Of a DNA stretch of 64,000 bases, positions 51,031 to 61,739 are shown in pieces. A program made the translations under genes and the position numbers. The notes under the pieces were generated by a model. The model was not told the origin of the DNA and searched no databases. It saw only the letters and a list, made by a program, of their open reading frames with translations. The DNA lies in contig JAHDYR010000050.1 of the NCBI GenBank assembly GCA_019828565.1, positions 1 to 64,000 of the forward strand. The letters run 5' to 3'. This DNA comes from Carpediemonas membranifera. Taxonomy: Eukaryota; Fornicata. Position 1 is the stretch's first letter. Every line of letters starts with the position of its first letter.

Positions 51031-52710
51031 TTAATCACTCTCATCATCTTTTTGTCTACTTGTGGATGACGGAGCGCCTTCCTGTATTTGCGCTTTTCTT
51101 TTGATACCCTCTGGGAGACTGACAAGTTCCGCATGGTCGTCCTGGAGCAGAATAAAGTGGGTAATGCCATGTCTGGAACAGAACACCTGGAAATTCTCAC
51201 AACGATCAGCAGCTGAGTCGCCAGAAGGGTACAAACCCCAAAACTGGTGACCATGTGTGAACAATATCACTGTAGAATTATTACCGTTGTTGCACACCAT
51301 GATGACATTACGCATGTAGATCATGGAAAACTCTCGCACAGCATCATCGGTAAGCCAGCCCATCTTGGAAAACAGTTCTGCCTTAGCGGAATCCTCCGTC
51401 AGAGCCGTCCGCTTCACCCGGCTTTCCACCAGCTCGGCACGCAAAGCCATGGCTGCCTCAAGATCTGTTCTGTGGGTCAGGGTGGTCATATCCCGGAAAT
51501 GGCCGTCCCTAATCATGCAACAGCAGTGCGCAACACAGCTGCCATCACGGTGTGTCGAGTATTTCCTCCATGACTTCAACCCATTCACAATTTCCTCAAC
51601 GAAGGACTGTGGCTGACCGCTGGTGCCGATTGGAATCTCTTTCTTCTCAATCATATTGTTGATGTGAGACTCAATGGCCACAGATGACTCGTGTTCAGAC
51701 TTGATCAAGAGCAGAGAGCGAAAGTCGACGATCTTAGCAGTGGAATCGAAGTTCGGGTACGCAGGCCGGTAAACCTTGTTAAGCAAAGGATAACAACGCG
51801 GCGGGAGTCTTGCGTCTTCCTCCGATACGATCTTCGCTTTTGCACAACCGTCAGGTCTTGCGATAATGACTCTTCGCTTCATGTACGAGAGCTTGGACAT
51901 CCAGAACCAGAATTGCGCGATCTCATGGAGGTGATCTGGCTGAGTCATGATTCTGATGAGCCACGTGGCGTCATGGGCGGCAAGTTCGACGGCGGGTAGC
52001 TCATCTGGTGTCAAAAGCACCACACACCGTTGCATTGTGAACTTGAACTTGCCAGAATACAACTGAAAGATCGGCCGTGGGTCACGGGCGGAAGACTGGC
52101 AGGCGGCAATATACACACCCATGATTCGGGCGAACTTGCAGACATGACTCTCATAATTCTTCAGAATTGCCTCGATGAAGTCGAAGGCAGTTGTCCAGAT
52201 GGCTGGTATCGTGCGGGCATCGACCACAAACCGACCATCAGAGTCCGAGTGACCAGTGATAATGAAAAAAGTCTCATAGTCACCATACAGCTTGCCGAAT
52301 TCCTTGATTTTCGCCTCAAAATCGTCCTCGTTCTCGAACTGGGCCGTCTCGATAACCGTATACTCGCTATGCATTGCCGCAAAGATCTGACGAATGCGTT
52401 CTGCGTGCCCTCCAATGGAGACAGATTCATCAATCGAAAACTGCCTGCTATCTCCAGCAACGAACCCATAGGTTGGCTCGAACACGATGAGGACACGTGT
52501 ATTCTTCAGCGCCAGTGCAGTACGGGTGCACTTGTGACGTCGGGATGGCGAGGGAAAACCGACGTTGCGTGTTTCGCTACTGATGTCCCCACAGACACAT
52601 TCAAACAGCTTTGATCCATCCAGATATCGATTTCTCCACCCCATTGCATTGAAAAATGTCTGATCGTCGTTCATGACGCCAATGCCAAATTGAGGGTGAG
52701 AAAATGGCAT
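51031..52710 (-). CDS. Caspase-like and OTU-like fusion protein
   Basis: 559 residues, intact. Residues about 70-210: RVLIVFEP, FFIITGHSDSDG (His154) and YIAACQSS (Cys204), the His/Cys pair and strand context of caspase/CHAT-type peptidases. Residues about 380-535: THRDGSCVAH (Asp389, Cys392), GWLTDDAV, and LLQDDHAELV (His526), aligning with OTU 1-3. The short end is basic and Ser-rich. A cell-death-type protease domain joined to a deubiquitinase-type domain is unusual. Both activities are by motif only. Divergent from the H3-mimic gene. Confidence 0.55.
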   Translation of the reverse strand: MPFSHPQFGIGVMNDDQTFFNAMGWRNRYLDGSKLFECVCGDISSETRNVGFPSPSRRHKCTRTALALKNTRVLIVFEPTYGFVAGDSRQFSIDESVSIGGHAERIRQIFAAMHSEYTVIETAQFENEDDFEAKIKEFGKLYGDYETFFIITGHSDSDGRFVVDARTIPAIWTTAFDFIEAILKNYESHVCKFARIMGVYIAACQSSARDPRPIFQLYSGKFKFTMQRCVVLLTPDELPAVELAAHDATWLIRIMTQPDHLHEIAQFWFWMSKLSYMKRRVIIARPDGCAKAKIVSEEDARLPPRCYPLLNKVYRPAYPNFDSTAKIVDFRSLLLIKSEHESSVAIESHINNMIEKKEIPIGTSGQPQSFVEEIVNGLKSWRKYSTHRDGSCVAHCCCMIRDGHFRDMTTLTHRTDLEAAMALRAELVESRVKRTALTEDSAKAELFSKMGWLTDDAVREFSMIYMRNVIMVCNNGNNSTVILFTHGHQFWGLYPSGDSAADRCENFQVFCSRHGITHFILLQDDHAELVSLPEGIKRKAQIQEGAPSSTSRQKDDESD

Positions 52711-52771
52711 CGCACTTTAAAGCAGCTTTATGTGAGAAATGTATTGCATATAATTCTGCATTCAGAAGACG
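52711..52771. promoter_or_regulatory. 61-bp divergent promoter with CGCACTTTAAAG
   Basis: Serves the caspase/OTU gene (minus) and the H3-mimic gene (plus); the motif touches the minus-strand start codon. Confidence 0.5.
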
Positions 52772-53314
52772 ATGGCTAGAACAAAGCAAACGGCTCGCCG
52801 GCCTACGCAAGGTGGAAAGGCGCCTCGCAAGCAGTTAGCAGCGATAGCTGCGCGGAGAGCGAATACTTCGTCGTACCGCACCTACAAGCCGTTGTCTCAG
52901 GCCGCGTTGGAGAATTGCACGGCAGTCCTGCAAAAGGCTGATGCTGATATCCAAGAAACTATTCTGTCGTGCATCAAGAAGACGGAGGCGCACAACTTCA
53001 AGCAGATGGTCAAGAATTCAACACGAGCTGGTTTCCGACTTGCATTCAACACTGAGTCCGAGTCTGTCCACATGAACCCATCGAGGAAGGACGAGGTGGC
53101 AGCGCGGGCAGAAGCTGCTTACCAATCAGCGCTGCATGCCTTCCGCAGCGTTGACCCTGAGACTGCTGCGACAGAAGATATGAAGACACTGCTTGACACC
53201 TTAGCGGTTGCTCTTGACGCAACGCCAGATGTGCCACATGCTCGCCTGGATCCTGAAGAACAGCGTCGGTTCCTGAAGCTGAAGGATACGTACATAAAGG
53301 TTAAAACAGTTTAA
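52772..53314 (+). CDS. Histone H3 tail mimic fused to unknown helical domain
   Basis: 180 residues. The first about 28 residues copy the H3 N-terminal tail: MARTKQTAR, then GGKAPRKQLA, then AARRA. Compared with canonical H3, Lys4, Lys14 and Lys18 are kept, Lys9 and Lys27 positions are Arg, Ser10 is Pro, Lys23 is Ile, and one Gln is inserted before GG. After residue 32 there is no H3 histone fold (no TVALREIRR or FQRLVREI), but an unrelated helical domain. It could bind H3 readers and writers without entering a nucleosome. Its 3' end overlaps the convergent SET 4 gene by 14 bases. Confidence 0.85.
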   Translation: MARTKQTARRPTQGGKAPRKQLAAIAARRANTSSYRTYKPLSQAALENCTAVLQKADADIQETILSCIKKTEAHNFKQMVKNSTRAGFRLAFNTESESVHMNPSRKDEVAARAEAAYQSALHAFRSVDPETAATEDMKTLLDTLAVALDATPDVPHARLDPEEQRRFLKLKDTYIKVKTV

Positions 53315-54146
53315 GGAACTCGTCCAACGTCTTCGCATTGTGCGTCATGGCCACCTTGTCCTTCTTCGTCAACCTCGATTTGGTACCCTTTCTCTTCACA
53401 GTCGTCTTCTTCTTCTTAGAAGGCTCCCAGCTCCCATTGGCGCATGCTTTTCTTAGCTTCTTCTGCTCTAATCTGTACTTCTCCTCCTCCGTCATGTCTG
53501 CTTCCTTTTTCTTTGCCTTCGCCTTCTTCTTCGACTTCATTACATCTAACTTCTTCGCCTTCTCTGCATCCTCCTGGACCACGCGAGAAATTGAGTGCTT
53601 CACGTCCTTCGGTACATCACGATTCCTCGCATGCTTAACCACGACAAAGACATTATCGTCAGTGCCGCCACCTTCAAGGATGACCTTGTCCTTTGGGATC
53701 TTGCTGGTGGCAACCAAGAAGCAGATCGGCTTCTTATCCACCTTGAATAGGGCAAACCTGCAGTTGCCAGCAGCCGAATGATGGCAAAGCTTGTTGACGC
53801 ATGCTTCATCAGGAGTCATGAGGTGCAGCTGTGACGATAGCTGAATCCGAGAAGGCTGATCGCTAAGAACACCCTTGGCAATCCCGAGCACTTCTCCCTC
53901 ATCAACATCGCCAGCCGTGACCAAACCATACATCATGTCATCGCCCTTTGACACCATGCATGTGCTGCACTTCAGAGAAATGAGCGATTGGCCGTCAAGC
54001 TCGACAATTTGGTCATCATCGAAAGGCAAGGCGTCTATCTTCATCGCGGCTTCGCCCATGTCCGCCCAATTTGCATAGACACGACGCGCAAGCTCTTCCG
54101 GAAAGCAATCGCAGCAAAAGTTGACAGTTCCACTTTCTTGCTGCAT
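53301..54146 (-). CDS. SET-domain protein 4 with Lys-rich tail
   Basis: 281 residues from ATG 54146, preceded by TATAAA twice. Residues about 70-190 hold the SET-like part: GLVTAGDVDEGEVLGIAKG, then LCHHSAAGNCRFAL, close to the NHSxxPNC box, then SKIPKDKVIL. The last about 90 residues are Lys-rich (KKKAKAKKKE, KKKKTTVKRK), nuclear and nucleic-acid binding in character. Placed tail-to-tail with the H3 mimic, suggesting an enzyme/substrate or enzyme/decoy pair (inference). Confidence 0.6.
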   Translation of the reverse strand: MQQESGTVNFCCDCFPEELARRVYANWADMGEAAMKIDALPFDDDQIVELDGQSLISLKCSTCMVSKGDDMMYGLVTAGDVDEGEVLGIAKGVLSDQPSRIQLSSQLHLMTPDEACVNKLCHHSAAGNCRFALFKVDKKPICFLVATSKIPKDKVILEGGGTDDNVFVVVKHARNRDVPKDVKHSISRVVQEDAEKAKKLDVMKSKKKAKAKKKEADMTEEEKYRLEQKKLRKACANGSWEPSKKKKTTVKRKGTKSRLTKKDKVAMTHNAKTLDEFLKLF

Positions 54147-54319
54147 TCTACGCAGTTTATACCAGCAGTTTATACGCAGCAATGACACAGCACCAAGAGC
54201 GTGGCACACAACCCTTCAATGACCCATGTAAGGTTGGGTGGGTCTTATGTCAGGCTGTTTCTTTTCAATCATTTCAATCATATCCTGCACAGACTTCGTT
54301 GATGAAGAAGTTCTGCTAT

Positions 54320-55154
54320 GACGAAGCCGGCTTGTCGCGACGAGAACTGGGCCATAGAACTGAAATCGGCATCCGAATATCGCGGCACGCATGGGTATTT
54401 ACCCCCAGAAATGTTCAAAGTGTGTTCGTGTTCGGTCATTCCGCCGTCAACGAGCGCCATACGAGACCTCCAAGCATACGCGCATGACTGCATCGGCTCT
54501 TCCCGCCTGTTCTTCATGTCGTCACACCTGCCTCCGACATTTACTCGTGCGGTGTAGTCATTGCTCTTTTACGGTCTCCCCAAGTCCCCCTTTGCCGCGA
54601 AGGTGACTGACATGGCGCAGATCGACAACAAGAAGAAGAATAAGATGCTGAAGCTTGGTAGCTTGCTGAACTGGTGCCACTTCTATGGTGGGCAGTTGCA
54701 GTTGTCACGTAAGACACTCGAACCGCTCAGAGATTGTCTCAACTTCGTGAACGTGAACTCTGCACTACCGATTCGCGGCACAACGCCACCCACTTGCCTC
54801 GGAATGTACGACCTGGCAATGCAGATGCTCCACTTCGACCCAACGAAGCGTCCCACTGCTGCCGAATGTCTTGACAAGCTCAAGGTCATCATGCGCGTGC
54901 ATGAATGCGTCGCCAAGCCGAGTCCGCTTCTGTTAGATGACACTGAACAGGTCTTACTCTCTGTAGATCAGCGAAAGAGAATGGTCGACTGCTGCCAACT
55001 GGGGGTCCTGGAGGAAAAGTTTAGAGATGCGATTCGAAAGGGTCGTAGCATTGAACTCGAAACCATGAGTCCTAAGAACACCGGCGCATGCCCAACACTC
55101 ACCCCGGTGGGGCCTGGCCGTGGTTTGAACATATACCGACACATAACTGGGTAA
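54320..55154 (+). pseudogene. Kinase fragment related to kinase 1
   Basis: Starts near the activation segment (RGTHGYLPPEMF), has shifts near 54420-54560, then 54561-55154 matches the C-lobe of kinase 1 (DNKKKNKMLKLGSLLNWC, RPTAAECLDKLK). The N-lobe, catalytic Asp, DFG and CIVCG tail are absent, so it is inactive. Confidence 0.85.
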
Positions 55155-55209
55155 ATACGTAAATGTTGTGCGAAAATTGCGTCTTGTTCTGCACAGAGCG
55201 ATGACGAAA

Positions 55210-55650
55210 CTAAAAACGGAACAAGAAGAGGCCTGAAGATTTAACTGCCCGGCGGTGCAGGTTCGTCAAGTGGCCGGAGATGCCGCTTCCAGTAAGGTGT
55301 ATGCCGTACAGCTCGCCGTATCCATCTCCGTGCCCGTCTCCATCCCCCACTCCGCCTTCAACGCCAGCCCCCCGCCACGCCTGTTGTAAGTCCGCCTCCA
55401 TCTCCTGTCCGCAGTTCACCACCGAGTCTCGAAATCGAATCACCTCACTACCATGATTCCCCGCAATACCATGATGTATGTGATGACCATTAAACGATCT
55501 CCTTCTATACAATGACTTCTGAAGCCGTCCGACCAACGGCACAGAACGGTTTATAGCATGCATATGATCCATTCTGGTGCCTTTATCCTCTATAACCAAC
55601 ATCAGTCCATCAAAAATGAATCTTGCAACAGAATACTCATCCACACGCAT
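55210..55650 (-). other. 146-codon open frame, doubtful
   Basis: Gly/His-rich low-complexity end and no paralogue. Probably not a gene. Confidence 0.15.
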
Positions 55651-55782
55651 CGAGAACGAAAAAGAAGCATATAACCAACATCAACAACCTAATAGAAGGC
55701 TGCATGCAAGCGTAGAGCTCTCCTAGTCGATTCTTCAATTTATCAAGCATCAATCTCCACGTCAGGATGAAACTGTGCGCCC

Positions 55783-55833
55783 AAAAGCTCAGAGATGCCG
55801 TTATAGATGATATAACGACGTCTCTGAGCTTTT
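55783..55833. repeat. Hairpin 1
   Basis: 13-bp arms AAAAGCTCAGAGA and complement, with an inner 7-bp pair CGTTATA and TATAACG. The inner pair recalls the TATAACG word before the OTU genes. Confidence 0.75.
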
Positions 55834-55872
55834 CAGCGATGTCAGTTTCTGGCCACGTCCAAGTTCGGCTCT

Positions 55873-55940
55873 GCGAAAATAACAGTGCATTGCACTATAA
55901 GTCATACATTTGGAATACAGCAATGCACTGTTATTTTCGC
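55873..55940. repeat. Hairpin 2
   Basis: Perfect 21-bp arms (start GCGAAAATAACAGTGCATTG) around a 26-base spacer. A near copy of one arm (GAAAATAACACTGCATTGC) lies at about 56358, just before the ATG at 56398. The rest of 55941-56397 has no gene. Confidence 0.8.
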
Positions 55941-56397
55941 CAAAACCACGCTGACCTACCATTGTCCATGGGCTTGACGGGGGTGATCTTCTCGGCTTGG
56001 ATTTGGCTGAAACTTGGTATATGTGTAGTATTTGATATGTTAGGACGGATCCAAGATTTTTTTACATATCGTTCGAGTCTATTTACCGAGATATACGTAA
56101 AGCAAAATTAGGGTTGAGTCTATTCTGGCTGAAAAGCGGTATGGTGGGTTCTCTGACTGTCTGAACACGGCTCCAGAAGTTTTACGTGATGAATTGGCAT
56201 ATTTATATTGCTTTGCGTAAACAGAAAATTTTGACAGTACCTACAATCAACTACCTGCATATACATGCTATAAACATGCTTAAAATGCCTTCAGTCGTAC
56301 GTGCTATATACTAAAGCTCTTCCTGCATCTTATTTCGAAAGAACAAAATATTCACTCTGAAAATAACACTGCATTGCTGTGAAATTTTTGGAAAAAG

Positions 56398-58013
56398 ATG
56401 CTAGATATCACTATTCTACGCAGCTGGATTCGTGAGCATCATGAGAAGACCGTTAGGATTGCTTCTGCTGCACCTGGTCAAGAGCGTAAGGCTATTCGAG
56501 CAGATAAGAGTATGTTCGAGAGATGGTTCGCACTCCGGACGAATAAGAGCCGCTTGGAGCACCTCAAGGAGCACAAAGTGATAACGAAGACAGCCCTGAG
56601 ATGCGCGCTGGTCGATAACATCGTCATTGACGAGATTCGTGATGTGTTTGGTCTCGCTGGCCGAGTTTCACTAATGGATCTCATCAACAAGGCTTCCCTT
56701 CCCGAGCTCATGGCCATTAGTGACGACCTTGCCCGGCCCGAGCTGTCTAAGGTTCCTGCAGGCTTGTTTATGGAGGATGATCAGGTTGAAATCGTGCGGA
56801 AGCAGTTTTTGACCACTACACCGGATCAGCGATCACCTTTGAGGATAACCGCGAGGCTGTCATGCCGTCACATCGTGGCTCTATTCATCTAGAAGGAACA
56901 GGCCGTCTCTTTCTTCCAGATCAAGTCAACCTGATCCTTCGCGCTCTCTTCGTCGCCCCTGAGGGCACTGTCGAGGCCCGCCGCGTGCATTCCCCTACGA
57001 GGACATTCTTTCTGGTTGCAAGAATGATCCGGGAAGCGATGTGACATCAGCCCAGCTTGAGCGGTTGCGTCGAGATGTTGCCAAGGCAGCCGCCGAAGCT
57101 ATTCAGGCAAGGAATGACCGCGAGGAAGCCATACACTCGCTTGAACTCGTTACTGCATCCTATGCGCAAGATACAGGGCATGCATATGTGACACCACCCG
57201 CCAGCGACGCCGTGGAATTTTCCGACACTGACGAGGACGAGTCCGATGGCCACGCTGAACCGGCCGCCATGCAGGGTGACGGCGTTCCTTTGCCCCAGAC
57301 TGATCAAGACGTCGAAGTAGAGTCCGATGTGGACGACACAGACACCGTTGGTCTCCAGACGGTTTACGATGTTGATGCAGAGGCCGATCATGACGTCCGC
57401 GAGCCAGTGTCCCTGCTTAATCACAGCTTAGCACAGCTAGACGACACCATTGCAGGCCTTGATGATGTACCCGAGTCTGTGCGCTTGTTGGAGCAGTACG
57501 AGCCCCTTGATGAAACGGCTTGCTGAGGAGAGGGAGGCGAGGGAGGCGCTTGAACAGGCTAACAGAGATTCTGAGGAGTCCCAGAAGAGACTAGAAGCTG
57601 AGTTAGGTCAGCAGAAGGGCGAGGATCAGGCGATCCATCAGTTTACTCAAGCAGAGTTGGCACGCGCGAGTGAGGCTGGGCTTGAAGCACTCGCCGATGA
57701 ACTCGAAGACAACTGGGCGGAGCTTATCAGGCGCGCCGAGGAGGCAACAATCGAGCTTGACCGCTACGTTGCTCTCGCTGCCTTGATGGAACTGTTCCAG
57801 AGGAACAATGTGGCTGGAGCTTTGTGGACTCGGATCAATAGCACCATGATGAGGTACGGGGGCCAGAAGTTCATAACGGTCCCACCCCTAGACCTCGGTC
57901 TTACGCCTGAGATGAAGGCTATCATCGCACAGCACTCTCGAGAGAAGAAGACAAAAGCTCGTGTAACACAGGGAGAGAAGCTGGAGTTTCCCCTGGAAGG
58001 GCGTTCATGCTAG
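56398..58013 (+). CDS. Coiled-coil protein related to OTU N-termini (frameshifted)
   Basis: Read as 56398-56892, 56862-57044, 57041-57526 and 57450-58013 in changing frames. The start (MLDITILRSWI) resembles the start of the 36717 gene (MLDLFTWLEE). Later parts are an acidic stretch, then a charged coiled coil (AEEREAREALEQANRD). No OTU core is present. Possibly an OTU relative without the protease, or a separate scaffold. Several breaks suggest decay. Confidence 0.4.
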
Positions 58014-58082
58014 TGGAGCAGTTGAAGTAAATGGGCACGGCGACAGGGGCGGAACAAGCAACCGCGAAATAGAGATATCAGG

Positions 58083-58460
58083 TCATCCCTGACATTGTAT
58101 GGCGAGAACTGTTCTCAGTCTCCGCTTTGGGAGCTCTAAGATCAGTCTGAGATGAGTTACAGATGTCCACACGGTATTCGTCAAACTGAGCACTTCTCCA
58201 AATGAAATGTACTCGTGCTGCTTTAATGAGTCTTTGTTGTAGTCATAAACATAAGCAGCACCAATTGCCTTCATTTTGCCTGTTTCTGCCATTATTGATC
58301 TGCATATTGATTCCAAGCGACTATCTAAACAAAAGCGGCTTTGAATTTCTTCAACAATGCCAATTCCGCGCATAATGTCCGATGAAATGCTGACCACTTG
58401 TGATGCAGCTCCCTCAGGCGTTTCTAGATGTGGTTTCATTGGTTTCATTCTCAGTGACAC
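58083..58460 (-). CDS. Small protein, family of 17142
   Basis: 125 residues. VEEIQSRFCLDSRL and GKMKAIGAAYVY align with the 17142 protein; the C-terminal 50 residues are extra. Function unknown. Confidence 0.45.
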   Translation of the reverse strand: MSLRMKPMKPHLETPEGAASQVVSISSDIMRGIGIVEEIQSRFCLDSRLESICRSIMAETGKMKAIGAAYVYDYNKDSLKQHEYISFGEVLSLTNTVWTSVTHLRLILELPKRRLRTVLAIQCQG

Positions 58461-58640
58461 CCTTTACATAATTCATTTTACGTTATAAACATATCGAACG
58501 AAATGAAGCANTAATGTCGATGAAATGCTGACCGCGTGATTACTCCTCCAGCGTTTCTAGATGTGGTTTCATTGGTTTCATTCTCAGTGACACCCTTTTA
58601 CATAATTCATTTACGTTATAAACATATCGAACGAAATGAA
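58380..58640. other. Local duplication around an N (assembly join)
   Basis: About 130 bp ending GAACGAAATGAAGCA are repeated on both sides of the N at 58511, with small differences. Looks like two contig ends that overlap but were not merged. Confidence 0.8.
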
Positions 58641-58738
58641 GCAAGTGCCGAAAAAGAAGTCTCCTGAACCTATCGCGCGTTCACTGGTCATGATCTTACT
58701 ACAGATCTTTCAAAGATCACTTTTCGGGCCATGTTGAC

Positions 58739-59909
58739 ATGCTTCTTTGTCACATTGTCGATGATATCGACGTAGACAGTGGCCTCTCACTGGGAATGCC
58801 CAAAGACTCCGTGTTATCGGCCTATAACACTGTCGTGTCGAACTTGCTTGTCCCTGTGTACGGTGGTTTTGTTGCTTTGAAGAAGAAGAACTTCAACGAG
58901 AAGGGGTTGCTAGACTGGGCGAGAGATTTGGGTTATAAGCTCGGTTACACCAAGACTAAGCCGATCATCTACCACCAGTTGACGCCGAAAGAGAAGCCTA
59001 GCGCCAAGGATCTGTCAGTTTTCATGAAGGAGATGGCGAATGTCCCTCAGACTAGCCAACGCCCCCTGATATGGACATCGAGAACCTGAAGAAGATGAAG
59101 TTCATCTTCCCGACAGGTCTACTTCTTGATGCCAGGCAAAGATATCACAAGCAAAGCGTGCAGACCAAAAGGCTGAGGGGAGATGAACCCAGCTTTCCTG
59201 CGTCTCCAATCAAATCTGAGTCACTGCTCAACGATAACAGCCTTCTTGGATCCATTAAGACTGAAAGAGATGCGAAGACTCCCGCTCGTGACTCTTCTCT
59301 GACAAATCCTTCGGTCCAACACCAAATGATCCAGGATCTTCACCAATACGTTGTTGGTGAACGAAAGTTCGATATGGCACATCAGCAAGAGCTGAAGCGT
59401 CCTACTGCTGATGACAGTGATGACAGTGATGTCAGCATTGCTGAGAAGACAGGTCCGCTGATTTCTTTCGATATGTTTATGCGTCAACTAGCATTTTTGC
59501 TGCGGGCATTGCACTTCCCCGGATTGGTTGGGCAATCCGGAGAACGAAACTGACTTCGCCCAGTGCGGATCATGCAACCGCTACTACCATGGGAGGTGCG
59601 TGAGGTGGCTCAGCAATGGGAAGAAGGCCATTACCAATTTCACGTGTCCGGATTGTGCTGCTGCTTCTGAATGCACCCGCTGCAAGGCTAAGATCAAATC
59701 GTCAAAGGGAAGGGACTCTTTCTTCTTGCAACATGTGCAAATCTTGGTATTGCAAGCCATGCGGTGTGGCCATGTGGGAGACCTCGATTGATGGAACCGT
59801 TGCCAGGTTCTTATTTTTGCCAGGTCTGCAAGGAAAGCCTCCTGGCACTGAATCCGAGTCTGGCATTGTGAGAGTAAAGGAAGGAAGAAGCGATCCAGCC
59901 TTTATGTAA
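58739..59909 (+). pseudogene. PHD-finger protein, family copy 4 (several frameshifts)
   Basis: N-terminal part 58739-59089, linker 59071-59480, then CCGHC and WLGNPE, CGSCNRYYHGRC, CPDC, CTRC and CNMCKSWYC spread over three frames to 59909. Order and motifs match 17618-18854. At least three shifts; non-functional as read. Confidence 0.7.
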
Positions 59910-60393
59910 TTTAATCACTTGCGGCTTATCTACATACAGCGGCCGGCCGGGGTTAGCCACTCACTGGGGTCAACATCATCCCACGGCAGCAAAATTCGCT
60001 GCAGTAGATTGACTGTCGTCCCCGCTGGGGAAGGTGGGGAAGGTGTGGAGACGTTTCTATTACGCGTTTATTGGGCAATGTGGGTCAAACAACAATTTCT
60101 GCTGGTATTGGTTTCTCATACAACGGCATCCATGGAAGAGTTGGTGTCCACCGCAGAATATTGTTGTACGCGTACCACCGTTTGTTGAGTGGGTTGAACA
60201 GCCAGTAAGTGCTGGGGACTTATCCATCAGTGTCACTGCATATTTTTTGATGCCTCAAAGCGCGCAATAGCAGGAAACCCATGCGATTGTCTCGAAACCA
60301 CAGTTTGTCTGCTCCCGCCGTCTACTCGCACATAGATAAGGACGTTGTTGGGCAATAGCACAAACTTGGAAAGTGGGTACAACCTATACACCC
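59910..60393. other. No clear gene
   Basis: A Trp/Tyr-rich open frame at 60034-60270 has no recognised match. Confidence 0.4.
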
Positions 60394-61648
60394 TCATGTT
60401 CGCTGCAAGGAATCGGGTTTGGGTCCAAAAAATAGAGATCGGACAATGTTGGGGATGAGTCGGGATCTACCGATGAGATAGCAATCATTGCCAGATCTAA
60501 CGATCATAAACCTAGACTGTGCAACAAAGATGATTGCGTCGATCCAGACAGGTGTCCTCCTGAACCCCGGATGGGCGACATCCGTCATGTCATCAGCGGG
60601 AATATGACCAGTGGTATTACCGGTGAAGAACTGGGCTGGGACTATATTCTTTGTCTTGGATGCCCGGACCGTTCCGGACAAGATAACAAGTCCAGGCACG
60701 GCCCTGATCCCTCCAAGATTGACGGGAAGTTTCACCTTAGCAAAACGAAGAGAATCGGTGAGTGAGGGCCACATCGTGTCCAAACCAAGCCATCATATTA
60801 ACGCCATACTCCTGAGAAGGCGCTGTAACGAGCACCCCGTGCATTGTGTGCAACATGATGTAAGTGTTGCAGTGGCAGTCAAGAACAAATCGATGCCTGC
60901 ACCACAGATGCATCTTGGCAAGCTTCTCAGCTATGGCTGCGGGGAAAACCGCCTGATGGACAGATGTAACACGAGCGAACCACAAGTTGCCAATGTAGAA
61001 CGCCTTGCTGGTTGAGAAGAAGAAACACTTGCCATCAGACCAGAACCGCATGATCCGGTGACGGAATGAACGATGATTGTCGTGGAAGACAAACCCACAA
61101 TAATGCACGAGCTCTGATGCATCATAGCTCTTGATGACAGTCCGATCTCTCTTAGCAACACTATGTGAAAACATGAACTTCCTGCACATGAACCAGAGAG
61201 CGCTCGAGTCACCATCGGTCACCGTCCTCAGTATGGCCCACAACGTCCCTTGTATAAGCGTGTGAAGACGGTCGGGCAGCGATTCGCCTTCGCGAAGCTG
61301 AACATCCATGCTTAGCTGTGGATGGCTTCGCAGTTTGATGACGCGAGAGAGAATCCGGGCAACCTGCGATGCCTGATCCGAATTCTCAAGCTCTTGCGCG
61401 TGAAGACAAGCAAGCTGAAGCATGTCATCAAACGTCTCCAGGTCTTGAAAGATGTGATAGAAATGCGAACGCGCAGGGAACATAAAGAAGACCCTTGTGG
61501 CTTGTTCTAAATAGCCCGGCAGGTTGTTGGGCAAAGTTTTGCACAGGACACAAGAGTTCCAGTAAAGGTCACAAACACTGAGCGACAATTGTCTGTGATT
61601 AGAATCAGTCATGTTCCCCCTATAGCTGTTCTTAAACTGCACTGCCAA
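60394..61648 (-). CDS. About 410-residue protein of unknown function (one frameshift)
   Basis: 61648-60737 and 60783-60394 overlap in different frames, shift near 60760. Contains His, Trp and Cys-rich patches (CRHRFVLDCHCNTYIMLHTMHG) but no domain I can name. Divergent by 92 bp from the coiled-coil homologue at 61740. Confidence 0.45.
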
Positions 61649-61739
61649 AAATGAGGTGGAGAAAATGGCATCGACATTTTTTTACGTAGGACCAATATAA
61701 ACAGCGAAAAAAACGTAAAGGAAACAAAACTGGGAGGAC

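Noticed and set aside
60034-60270. Capsid-like fragment
   Set aside because: Aromatic-rich frame only; no recognisable capsid motif or length.
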